Source: JACVRW01 sp034664085
GTDB taxonomy: Bacteria > Actinomycetota > Thermoleophilia > Solirubrobacterales > Thermoleophilaceae
Length of the DNA stretch: 64,000 nt
Direction of reading: 5' to 3'
Assembly: GCA_034664085.1 (NCBI GenBank)
Contig: JAXDII010000095.1
Span: 1 to 64,000, forward strand
The notes under the pieces were generated by a model. The model made no database searches. It worked only from the letters and a program-made list of their open reading frames with translations, and was not told where the DNA came from. How positions within the stretch are numbered: the stretch's first letter is position 1; each line of letters opens with the position of its first letter. Position numbers and translations under genes: made by a program. Positions 10,425 through 17,532 of this stretch are shown piece by piece.

Positions 10425-10495
10425 GCGTACCTCTCCTTCGGGCAGGGGTGGGCGTAGGCCCTAACCCAGGGGCTACCCGGAGGGTTTCGCTGCTA

Positions 10496-10912
10496 TCAGC
10501 CCAGTACCTGCACGACGACGGTGCGCTCGCGCGGCCTGTCGTCGAAGTCGACCAGCACGAGCTGCTGCCAGGTGCCGAGCTGGAGCTGGCCGTCGCGCAC
10601 CGGCACCGTCTCCGACGGGCCGACGATCGCCGCCCTGATGTGGGCGTGCGAGTTCGTGTCGTGGTTGAGCCGGTTGTGGGCGTAGTCGCCCTCGGCCGGA
10701 ATCAGGCGCTCGAACGCCGCCTTCAGGTCCTCGAGCCCGCCGGGCTCGTGCTCCAAGGCGGTGATCGCCGCCGTGGAGCCGGGCACGAACACCGACGCGA
10801 TGCCCATGCGCACCCGCGAGGTCTCGACGATGGTCGCCACTCCCTCGGTGAGGTCGATGACGTCGCCGTCGCCCGCCGTGGAAAAGCGCAGGTGCCCGCT
10901 GTACACGGCCAC
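10496..10912 (-). CDS. YjbQ/UPF0047 family protein
   Basis: This 138-residue single-domain protein belongs to the YjbQ (UPF0047) family. The family's conserved PGSTAAI, the acidic stretch with HNRLNHDTNSHAH, and GTWQQLVLVDFD are all present. Some members have weak thiamine-phosphate synthase activity; the physiological role is unsettled. It is the last gene of the leftward pantothenate operon, starting 9 nt after the panB stop, which is an unusual partner for this family. The GTG start is the only one that keeps the first beta strand. Confidence 0.85.
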   Translation of the reverse strand: MAVYSGHLRFSTAGDGDVIDLTEGVATIVETSRVRMGIASVFVPGSTAAITALEHEPGGLEDLKAAFERLIPAEGDYAHNRLNHDTNSHAHIRAAIVGPSETVPVRDGQLQLGTWQQLVLVDFDDRPRERTVVVQVLG

Positions 10913-10921
10913 CGAGCGGCC

Positions 10922-11824
10922 CTAGAGCGTGAAGCCGCCGGTGAAGGGCTCGCCGGTGCTCTCGCGCAGCAGGCCGTGCAGGCGGTCGATCTCGTCGGGG
11001 GCCATCGTGTAGCCGTGCTCCGCCTCGGGGTAGCGCCGGGTGCGCACGTCGTCGGTGAACGCCTTCACGCCCCTGATCATCTCGTCCCGCACGCTGGCGT
11101 AGCGCTTGACGAAGCGGGCGGCGTGGCCATGGTAGATCCCGAGCAGGTCGTGGAAGACGAGCACCTGGCCGTCGGCCGCCGGGCCGGCGCCGATGCCGAT
11201 CACGGGGATCCGCATGCGCGGCATGATCATCTCGGTGACCGCGCTCGGGATCGCCTCGAAGACGATCGCGAAGCAGCCGGCGTCCTGCAGCGCGAGCGCG
11301 TCGTGCATGACCTGGAACGCGCGCTCCGCGGTGCGGCCCTGGGAGCGGTAGCCGCCGAGCGCCGTCGCGCTCTGGGGCGTCAGCCCGACATGGCCCATCA
11401 CCGGGATGCCGGCTTCCACCACCGCGCGCGTGCGCTCGACCGAGCTTCCGCCGCGCTCGAGCTTGACCGCGTCGCAGCCGGCCTCCTTGACGAAGCGCTG
11501 CGCCGTGCGGATGGCGTCCGCGTTCGTCGCCTCGTAGGAGCCGAACGGCAGGTCCCCGACCAGCAGCGGCGTGGAGAGGCCGCGCCGGACCGCGGAGGCG
11601 AGCATCAGCAGCTCGTCCAGCGTCACCGGGACGGTGGAGGTGTAGCCGAGCACGGTCATCGCCCCGGAGTCGCCCACCAGCGCGATGTCCACGCCGGCCT
11701 CCTCGGCGACCTGCGCGCTCGGAAAGTCGTAGGCGGTGACCATCGCGATCGGCTCGCCGAGCGCCTTCATCTCGCCGAGCTTGGTCAGGGTCACGGCGGG
11801 CCGCTGCGTGGGACGCGTGCTCAT
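10922..11824 (-). CDS. panB: 3-methyl-2-oxobutanoate hydroxymethyltransferase
   Basis: PanB transfers a hydroxymethyl group from methylene-tetrahydrofolate to 2-ketoisovalerate, making ketopantoate, the first step to pantothenate and CoA. The 300 residues match the family: MVTAYDFPSAQ near 33, VGDSGAMTVLGY, the PFGSYE metal region, KLERGG, and GHVGLTPQS. The ATG overlaps the panD stop by 4 bp (ATGA), which indicates translational coupling. The gene is fourth in the operon DUF2520-panC-panD-panB-yjbQ. Confidence 0.97.
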   Translation of the reverse strand: MSTRPTQRPAVTLTKLGEMKALGEPIAMVTAYDFPSAQVAEEAGVDIALVGDSGAMTVLGYTSTVPVTLDELLMLASAVRRGLSTPLLVGDLPFGSYEATNADAIRTAQRFVKEAGCDAVKLERGGSSVERTRAVVEAGIPVMGHVGLTPQSATALGGYRSQGRTAERAFQVMHDALALQDAGCFAIVFEAIPSAVTEMIMPRMRIPVIGIGAGPAADGQVLVFHDLLGIYHGHAARFVKRYASVRDEMIRGVKAFTDDVRTRRYPEAEHGYTMAPDEIDRLHGLLRESTGEPFTGGFTL

Positions 11825-12189
11825 GTCAGCAACTCCTCGACTTCGGCATTGACATCGATGATCCCGTTTCGGGTGTCCACGTGCACCACGATGGGCTCGT
11901 GGGTGTCCAGCTCCGTCTCGTCGTACCCGGCGTAGGAGATCACGATCACGGTGTCGCCTTCGTGCACCAGCCGGGCGGCGGCTCCGTTCACCTGCACCGT
12001 CCCGGACCCGCGCTCACCGGCGATCGCGTAGGTCTCGAAGCGGCTGCCGTTGTCGATGTCGAGCACGTGGACCTGCTCGTGCTCGCGGATGTCGGCGGCC
12101 TCCAAGAGCTCCGCGTCCATCGTGATCGATCCGACGTAGTGCAGGTCGCTGCCGGTGACCGTTGCGCGGTGCACCTTGGACTTCAGCAT
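11821..12189 (-). CDS. panD: Aspartate 1-decarboxylase precursor
   Basis: PanD makes beta-alanine from aspartate for pantothenate synthesis. The proenzyme cleaves itself to form a pyruvoyl cofactor, and the cleavage site HYVGSITMD (Gly-Ser near residues 23-24) is intact. The 122 residues are the usual size. I take the ATG at 12189 (MLKSKVHRATV), the canonical N terminus, with GAGG 8 nt upstream. A GTG 12 nt earlier is possible but would overlap panC. The stop overlaps panB. Confidence 0.96.
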   Translation of the reverse strand: MLKSKVHRATVTGSDLHYVGSITMDAELLEAADIREHEQVHVLDIDNGSRFETYAIAGERGSGTVQVNGAAARLVHEGDTVIVISYAGYDETELDTHEPIVVHVDTRNGIIDVNAEVEELLT

Positions 12190-12197
12190 CGTGCGCC

Positions 12198-13055
12198 TCA
12201 CTCGGCACCTCCGAGAATCGTGTTGTCGATCAGCCGCGCGCGTCCGATCCGGGCCGCCACGGCGAGCAGCGTCGAGCCGTTGACCCGCTCGACGGGGGAC
12301 AGGTCGGCCGCGGAGCGCAGCTCCAGGTACTCCGGCTCGATGCCGTGGGCGTTGAGCTGCTCGCGGGCCGCCGCCAGCACCGCCGCGGCGTCGAGGCGCC
12401 CGGCGGCGACCTCCGCCTCGGCCGCGCGCAGGGCGCGGCTCAGCCCGAGCGCCCGCCCGCGCTCGTCGCCCGAGAGGTAGGCGTTGCGCGACGAGAGCGC
12501 CAGCCCGTCGGCGTCGCGCACGGTCGGGCAGACCTCGATGCGCACCGGGATGTCGAGGTCGCGGACCATCGTGCGGATCACCAGCGCCTGCTGGGCGTCC
12601 TTCTGGCCGAAGTAGGCGACGTCGGGGCCCGCCATGTTGAACAGCTTCGCCACGACGGTCGTGACTCCCGCGAAGTGGCCGGGCCCGCGCTGCTCGGGGG
12701 CGCCGTCGAGCACGTTCGTGACGCCGCCGACGGTGACGGTGGTGTCGAACCCCGGCGGGTAGACCTCCGCCACGGGCGGGACGAACAGCACGTCGACGCC
12801 CGCGGTGTCAGCCAGCGCCTCGTCACGCGCCTCGGCGCGCGGGTAGGCGTCGAGGTCCTCGCCGGCGCCGAACTGGGCCGGGTTGACGAACAGGGAGACC
12901 ACGACCACGTCGCACTGCTCGCGCGCGCGCCGGATCAGTGCCAGGTGGCCGTCGTGGAAGAAGCCCATCGTCGGCACCAGCCCGATCGTGCGCCCGGCGC
13001 GCCGCTCCGGCGCGAGCGCCGCGCGCAGGTCGCTCACGCTGCGGACCGTCTTCAT
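12198..13055 (-). CDS. panC: Pantothenate synthetase
   Basis: PanC condenses pantoate with beta-alanine using ATP. The 285 residues show PTMGFFHDGHLALI (the HxGH nucleotide motif), FVNPAQFGAGEDL, GQKDAQQA and the KLFN/SSRNAYLS segments of the family. The start overlaps the preceding DUF2520 gene by 4 bp (ATGA) and panD begins 8 nt after the stop, so the three are cotranscribed. With panB and panD this leaves ketopantoate reductase to be supplied, possibly by the DUF2520 neighbour. Confidence 0.97.
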   Translation of the reverse strand: MKTVRSVSDLRAALAPERRAGRTIGLVPTMGFFHDGHLALIRRAREQCDVVVVSLFVNPAQFGAGEDLDAYPRAEARDEALADTAGVDVLFVPPVAEVYPPGFDTTVTVGGVTNVLDGAPEQRGPGHFAGVTTVVAKLFNMAGPDVAYFGQKDAQQALVIRTMVRDLDIPVRIEVCPTVRDADGLALSSRNAYLSGDERGRALGLSRALRAAEAEVAAGRLDAAAVLAAAREQLNAHGIEPEYLELRSAADLSPVERVNGSTLLAVAARIGRARLIDNTILGGAE

Positions 13056-13822
13056 GCCGGCACCTGATGCGCGGCGAGCGCGCGTGTGTGGCGCACCAGC
13101 TCGTCGAACAGGCCGAGCAGGTGCGGAGCCACCTCGGCGACCGCCGCGCGCTGAGCGTCGATCGTGGCCTGGTCGCCGCGCGCGACCGGGCCGGTCAGCG
13201 CGCGCTCCGGGCCGAGCTCGGCCAGGTTGTCGAGCGTGCGGCGCAGCAGCGGGGCGAGCAGCATCCTGGCCTCCTGCGGCTCCAGGCCGGCGCCCGCGGC
13301 GATCTGCTCGGCGGCGGCCTGCAGCGTCACCATGAAGTTCGATGCCACCGAGGCGGCCGCGTGGTAGGCGGCGCGGCCCTGGTCGTCGATCTCGAAGGGC
13401 GTCATCCCCAGCGTGCGCGCCAATCCGGCGGCGAAGGCGAGCGCCTCGGGCGTGTCGCCGGCGACGGCGCAGCCCGCCCCGGCGAAGGCGCCGAGGCCGG
13501 CGGAGCCGGGCGCGAAGGTCTGCAGCGGATGCAGCCCGAAGGCGCCGGCCCGGGCCGGCTCCAGCGCGCTCAGCGGCGTGGCGCCGCTGGTGTGCCCGAC
13601 GAGCAAAGCGGCGCCTGCGACCGTCGCCGCGGCGGCGCCGATCTCGGCGTCGGGCACGCAGAGCACGATCGCGTCGCAGCCGCGCGGCACCTCGCCGCGC
13701 GCGGCAGGGCCGGCGGTCTGGACGCCGGCCTCGCGCAGGGCGCTGCAGAGCGCGGTGCCGAGCCGGCCCGCGCCCACGATGCCCACGTGGGCGATGCTGG
13801 GGGTGTTGCTGATCGGGTCCAT
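13052..13822 (-). CDS. Rossmann-fold/DUF2520 protein, ketopantoate-reductase-like
   Basis: This is a 256-residue NAD(P)-binding protein. The N-terminal Rossmann fold has HVGIVGAGRLGTAL (residues about 12-25), and IVLCVPDAEIG ends the nucleotide domain. The C-terminal helical DUF2520 domain carries AYHAAASVASNF. Mycobacterium tuberculosis has the same family (Rv3603c) directly before panC and panD. Its place at the head of the pan operon suggests a ketopantoate reductase or a related step, but this is inference; classical PanE is a different subfamily. Confidence 0.85.
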   Translation of the reverse strand: MDPISNTPSIAHVGIVGAGRLGTALCSALREAGVQTAGPAARGEVPRGCDAIVLCVPDAEIGAAAATVAGAALLVGHTSGATPLSALEPARAGAFGLHPLQTFAPGSAGLGAFAGAGCAVAGDTPEALAFAAGLARTLGMTPFEIDDQGRAAYHAAASVASNFMVTLQAAAEQIAAGAGLEPQEARMLLAPLLRRTLDNLAELGPERALTGPVARGDQATIDAQRAAVAEVAPHLLGLFDELVRHTRALAAHQVPA

Positions 13823-13890
13823 CCTGGTGCCGGTCCACTCCGATGTCGGTAGCGGCCGGACGGGACAAGGATACCGTCGCCTCGGGCCCC

Positions 13891-13896
13891 TAGTCT
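13891..13896 (+). promoter_or_regulatory. -10 element of the udg4-tsa block
   Basis: TAGTCT lies 6 nt before the ATG at 13903, with no Shine-Dalgarno sequence between. This predicts a leaderless transcript for the udg4-tsaEB-rimI-tsaD block. The divergent pan operon starts 80 bp to the left. Confidence 0.5.
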
Positions 13897-13902
13897 TGGG
13901 CC

Positions 13903-14583
13903 ATGCAGTCGCGGAGCGCAGAGGAGCGCCGCGAGGCCCTCGTCGAGCTCTACCGGGAGGCCTCCGGTTGCACCCGATGCCCGCTCCATCGCGGGCGCAC
14001 CAGGGTGGTCTTCGGATCGGGGAACGCGGACGCCGACCTGATGTTCGTCGGCGAGGCCCCGGGGCAGCAGGAGGACCTGCAGGGGCTGCCGTTCGTGGGC
14101 CGCGCGGGCAAGCTGCTGGACCAGCTGCTGGGAGAGGTCGGCCTCGAGCGCTCCGACGTGTTCATCACGAACGTGCTGAAGAGCCGCCCGCCCGGCAACC
14201 GCGACCCCCAGCTCGAGGAGATCGACGCCTGCAAGCCCTACCTGCACAGCCAGGTCGAGCTGATCGAGCCGAAGGTGATCTGCACGCTCGGCAACTTCGC
14301 CACCAAGCTGCTGACCCGCTCCCAGCGCGGCATCACGGGCGTGCACGGCCGGCCGCAGGTGCACGAGCTGGGCGGGCGCGCGGTGCGCGTGTTCCCGATC
14401 TACCACCCGGCCGCCGCGCTGCGCAGCACGAAGACGCTCGAGGAGCTGCGCGAGGACTTCCGCCGCCTGCCGGCCCTGCTCGAGGAGCCGCCCCCGGTGC
14501 CGATCGGCGCTGTGGCGCCGGTGGCGGTGGCCGCCGCCGCGGAGCCGGAGCCCGAGCCGCCGCAGATCAACCTGTTCGACTGA
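13903..14583 (+). CDS. Family 4 uracil-DNA glycosylase with possible beta-clamp-binding tail
   Basis: This enzyme removes uracil from DNA and holds a 4Fe-4S cluster. Cys23 and Cys26 (CTRC), Cys110 and Cys127 fit the cluster ligands. GEAPGQQED (50-58), FVGRAGKLL and the catalytic-site YHPAAAL complete the family pattern. The core ends near residue 190. A Pro/Ala/Glu linker of about 30 residues then leads to the C-terminal PPQINLFD. QINLF matches the bacterial beta-clamp-binding pentamer (QxxLF), suggesting recruitment to replication forks; this last point is inference. tsaE begins 12 nt downstream. Confidence 0.93.
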   Translation: MQSRSAEERREALVELYREASGCTRCPLHRGRTRVVFGSGNADADLMFVGEAPGQQEDLQGLPFVGRAGKLLDQLLGEVGLERSDVFITNVLKSRPPGNRDPQLEEIDACKPYLHSQVELIEPKVICTLGNFATKLLTRSQRGITGVHGRPQVHELGGRAVRVFPIYHPAAALRSTKTLEELREDFRRLPALLEEPPPVPIGAVAPVAVAAAAEPEPEPPQINLFD

Positions 14584-14595
14584 GGGCCGGGAGAT

Positions 14596-15018
14596 ATGGA
14601 GCTTCCTGCCACCACCAGCGAGTCGTCGTCCCCGGCCGAGACCGAGGCCGCGGGCGCCGAGCTGGCCGCCCGGCTGGGCCCCGGCGATCTGGTGCTGGTC
14701 AGCGGCGAGCTCGGCAGCGGCAAGACCACCTTCGTGCGCGGCGCCTGCCGCGCGCTCGGGGTGGATGGCCCGGTTACGAGCCCGACCTACACGGTCGGCC
14801 AGGTGCTGGCCGGCCCTCCCGACGTCGCGCACCTCGACCTCTACCGGCTGGGCTCGCTCGCAGACGAGGATCCCGGGCTGCTGGACGACTACCTGACCCC
14901 CGAGCGCGTCGCCTTCGTCGAATGGCCCGGCGTCGGCGAGCCCGCTTTCGAGCGCGTGGCGGCCCGCGTGCTGCTCGAGCACATGGGCGGCGACCGCCGC
15001 CGGATCACGATCGGCTGA
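14596..15018 (+). CDS. tsaE: tRNA t6A biosynthesis ATPase TsaE
   Basis: TsaE is the small P-loop ATPase of the bacterial t6A complex (TsaB-TsaD-TsaE), which modifies A37 of ANN-decoding tRNAs. The 140 residues have Walker A GELGSGKTTF near 37, the switch segment SPTYTVGQ, and DLYRLGS followed by FVEWPGVGE. The size is normal. It lies in one run with tsaB, rimI and tsaD, so the complex is made from one transcript. Confidence 0.95.
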   Translation: MELPATTSESSSPAETEAAGAELAARLGPGDLVLVSGELGSGKTTFVRGACRALGVDGPVTSPTYTVGQVLAGPPDVAHLDLYRLGSLADEDPGLLDDYLTPERVAFVEWPGVGEPAFERVAARVLLEHMGGDRRRITIG

Positions 15019-15026
15019 GCAGACGC

Positions 15027-15695
15027 GTGGCGCTGCTGGGCATCGACACCTCGACGCCGGCCAGTGCGGCCTGCGTGCTGCTCGACGACGGCGAGAGCTT
15101 CGAGGTGCTGCCGGAGCCGGCGCGGCTTGCCGACCGGCCGGCGCACGCGAGCGAGCTGCTGCCCGCGGTGGCCGCGGCCATGGAGCGGGCCGGGCTGGAG
15201 TTCGGCCAGCTCGACGCGATCGCCGTGGGGGTGGGGCCGGGCACGTTCACGGGCCTGCGCATCGGGCTGGCGACGGCGCGCGCGCTCGCCAGCTCGGCCG
15301 GGGTGCCACTGCGGCCGGTGTCGTCGCTCGCCGCCCTGGCGCAGGGCATCGACGCCGAGCTCGCGCTCCCGCTGATCGACGCCCGCCGCGGGGAGCTGTT
15401 CGCCGCGCTCTTCGGCGAAGGCGGCGAGCAGCTGTGGCCGCCCTTCGCCGCAACCCCCGAGCGCGTGGCGGAGCGCGTGCGGGAGGCTGGGGTCGAGCCG
15501 CGGGCGGCCGGGGATGGGTCGATACGATTTCGGAGGGTGCTCGAGGCGGCAGGAATAGGCGTCGACGCGGACGAATCGCGCTCCCATGTGGTTCGGGCCC
15601 TCAACGTCTGCCAGCTGGCGCGGGCGGTGCGGGACCAGCCGCCGGAGGCAGTCCTCCCCGAGTACCTGAGAGAACCCGACGCCAAGCCGCAGTGA
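15027..15695 (+). CDS. tsaB: tRNA t6A biosynthesis protein TsaB
   Basis: TsaB is the non-catalytic ASKHA-fold partner of TsaD. The 222 residues begin LLGIDTSTP and contain the family's VGVGPGTFTGLRIGLATA (about 71-88) and LIDARRGELFAALF. The GTG at 15027 is chosen because it gives the standard N terminus 8 nt after the tsaE stop. Its stop overlaps the rimI start (GTGA). Confidence 0.95.
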   Translation: MALLGIDTSTPASAACVLLDDGESFEVLPEPARLADRPAHASELLPAVAAAMERAGLEFGQLDAIAVGVGPGTFTGLRIGLATARALASSAGVPLRPVSSLAALAQGIDAELALPLIDARRGELFAALFGEGGEQLWPPFAATPERVAERVREAGVEPRAAGDGSIRFRRVLEAAGIGVDADESRSHVVRALNVCQLARAVRDQPPEAVLPEYLREPDAKPQ

Positions 15696-16153
15696 ACAGC
15701 GACCTTCAGATCCGCCGCCTGACCTACGCCGACCTGCCCCAGGTGATCGCGATCGAGCGGCGTGCGTTCCCGACGCCCTGGTCGCTCGCCATGTTCGTGC
15801 TGGAGCTGTCGAAGCCGTCCGGGATCTGCCTCGCGGCGACGATCGACGAGCGCGTGGTCGCCTACCTCGTGTGCTCGCGCTACGACACGGTCTGGCACGT
15901 CATGAACGTGGCGGTGGACGACCGCCTGCGCCGCCAGGGCCTGGCCCGCGCGCTGCTGGAGCGCCTGTTCGAGATGGCCGACCGGCCGACCGAGCAGTAC
16001 ACGCTGGAGGTGCGCACCTCCAACGAGGCGGCGATCCGCCTGTACGAGAGCTTCGACTTCCGCGCCGCCGGGCGGCGGCGCGCCTACTACCACGACAACC
16101 GCGAGGACGCCCTCATCATGTGGCGCACGGTGCCGGAGCGAGCCACGGCTTGA
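15692..16153 (+). CDS. rimI: Ribosomal protein S18-alanine N-acetyltransferase
   Basis: This 153-residue GNAT enzyme has the family's acetyl-CoA motif VDDRLRRQGLARALLERL (about 70-87), LEVRTSNEAAIRLYESFDF, and the terminal RRRAYYHDNREDALIM typical of RimI, which acetylates the N terminus of ribosomal protein S18. RimI is commonly placed between tsaB and tsaD in actinobacteria. Both ends overlap neighbours by 4 bp (GTGA at its start, TTGA at its end), so translation is coupled. Confidence 0.94.
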   Translation: MNSDLQIRRLTYADLPQVIAIERRAFPTPWSLAMFVLELSKPSGICLAATIDERVVAYLVCSRYDTVWHVMNVAVDDRLRRQGLARALLERLFEMADRPTEQYTLEVRTSNEAAIRLYESFDFRAAGRRRAYYHDNREDALIMWRTVPERATA

Positions 16154-17115
16154 TCCTGGCCATCGAGACCAGCTGCGACGACACCTGCGCCGCGCTGGTC
16201 ACCGCGGACGGCGAGGTCCGCTCCAACGTGATCGCCTCCCAGGGGCTGCTCCACGCCCGCTACGGCGGTGTCGTGCCCGAGATCGCCTCGCGACGCCACC
16301 TGGAGCTGGCCGACGCGGTCACCGCCGACGCGCTGGAGCGGGCCGGGGCGCGGCTCGACGACGTCGACACCGTTGCCGTGACGCACGGCCCGGGGCTGAT
16401 CGGCGCCCTGCTGGTGGGGCTGTCCTCCGCCAAGGCCCTCGCCGCCGCGCGGCGGCTGCCGCTCGTGCCGGTGGATCACCTGCACGGGCACGTGACCGCC
16501 AGCACGCTGGGGCCCGAGCCGATCGAGCCGCCCTACCTGTGCCTGGTCGCGAGCGGCGGCCACACGTTCCTGGCACGCGTCGACGACCCGGCCTCGTACA
16601 CCGTGCTCGGCCAGACGCTGGACGACGCCGCCGGCGAGGCCTTCGACAAGGGCGCGCGGCTGCTCGGCCTGGGCTACCCGGGGGGGCCCGAGGTGGACCG
16701 CCTGGCGCGCCAGGGCGATCCCGAGGCCTACGCGTTCCCGCGCAGCGCGCCGGGTGAGCTCGACTTCAGCTTCAGCGGGCTCAAAACCGCGCTGCTGTAC
16801 CGCCTCCGCGACGAGCCCGACGCCGATCGGGCCGACCTCGCCGCGGCCTACCAGCGCGCCATCGTGGACGCGCTCACCGCCCGCACTCGCGCCGCGCTCG
16901 AGCGCGAGGGCCTCGAGCGGCTCGCGATCGGCGGCGGCGTGGCCGCCAACTCGGAGCTGCGCGCGGCGGTCGAGCACCTCGGCGTGCCGGTCTCGGTGCC
17001 GCCGCTCGAGCTCTGCACCGACAACGCGGCGATGATCGCCGGCGCCGCGCGCTTCCTGGAGCCGCTGCCGTACCCGGAGTACCTGGCGCTCGACGCCGCC
17101 GCGCGCCTGGCCTGA
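16150..17115 (+). CDS. tsaD: tRNA N6-adenosine threonylcarbamoyltransferase
   Basis: TsaD transfers threonylcarbamoyl to A37 of tRNA. The 321 residues show AIETSCDDTCAAL, the metal-binding HLHGH (HxxxH) near residue 113, LVASGGHT, DDAAGEAFDKGARLLGLGYPGG, FSFSGLKTA and IGGGVAANSELR. It is slightly short at the C terminus but complete. The TTG start (TTGA overlap with the rimI stop) gives the conserved ILAIETS beginning; no other start would. Confidence 0.97.
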   Translation: MILAIETSCDDTCAALVTADGEVRSNVIASQGLLHARYGGVVPEIASRRHLELADAVTADALERAGARLDDVDTVAVTHGPGLIGALLVGLSSAKALAAARRLPLVPVDHLHGHVTASTLGPEPIEPPYLCLVASGGHTFLARVDDPASYTVLGQTLDDAAGEAFDKGARLLGLGYPGGPEVDRLARQGDPEAYAFPRSAPGELDFSFSGLKTALLYRLRDEPDADRADLAAAYQRAIVDALTARTRAALEREGLERLAIGGGVAANSELRAAVEHLGVPVSVPPLELCTDNAAMIAGAARFLEPLPYPEYLALDAAARLA

Positions 17116-17122
17116 GCCGGGC

Positions 17123-17515
17123 TCAGTCCGGGTAGGAGATGTACTCGAGCAGGCTGCCGTCGGGATCGCGGAAGTACACGCTGGTCCCCGTTCCGCCGGC
17201 GCCGAGCCGCTCGACCGGGCCAGTCTCGATCTCCACGCCCTGGCGCCCGAGGTGCGCTATCGCCTCCTCGATCGGTCCCGGCCAGACGAAGCACAGGTCG
17301 CTGTTGCCCGGGCGGACGGGCAGGCGGGCGACGTTCTCCGACAGGTCGGTGTTCGGCCCGTGCACGTTCAGCTGGGTGTCTCCCAGCCGGTACGCCACGT
17401 GCCCCTCGCCGGCCGGCACGAGCTCCGCGCCGAGCACGTCGCGGTAGAAGCGATTCGACACCTCCCAGTCGGAGACGGCGATGACGCTGTGGTCGAGTCG
17501 GGTGATCGTCGGCAC
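17123..17515 (-). CDS. VOC-superfamily (glyoxalase/dioxygenase-like) protein
   Basis: This 130-residue protein is made of two beta-alpha-beta-beta-beta modules. LDHSVIAVSD (metal His8) opens module one, LNVHGPNTD (His near 54) lies in the middle, and SVYFRDPDGSLLEYISY closes module two with the metal Glu, which fits a divalent-metal site. Members include glyoxalase I, fosfomycin-resistance enzymes and extradiol dioxygenases. The substrate cannot be told here. It is a single gene with its own leaderless-type promoter. Confidence 0.88.
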   Translation of the reverse strand: MPTITRLDHSVIAVSDWEVSNRFYRDVLGAELVPAGEGHVAYRLGDTQLNVHGPNTDLSENVARLPVRPGNSDLCFVWPGPIEEAIAHLGRQGVEIETGPVERLGAGGTGTSVYFRDPDGSLLEYISYPD

Positions 17516-17522
17516 GCGCCGG

Positions 17523-17528
17523 ACCCTA
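17523..17528 (-). promoter_or_regulatory. -10 element of the VOC gene
   Basis: On the minus strand TAGGGT ends exactly 7 nt before the GTG at 17515. No Shine-Dalgarno sequence is present. This is the same spacing as at 19113, 19356, 27532 and 35385. Confidence 0.5.
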
Positions 17529-17532
17529 GCCC

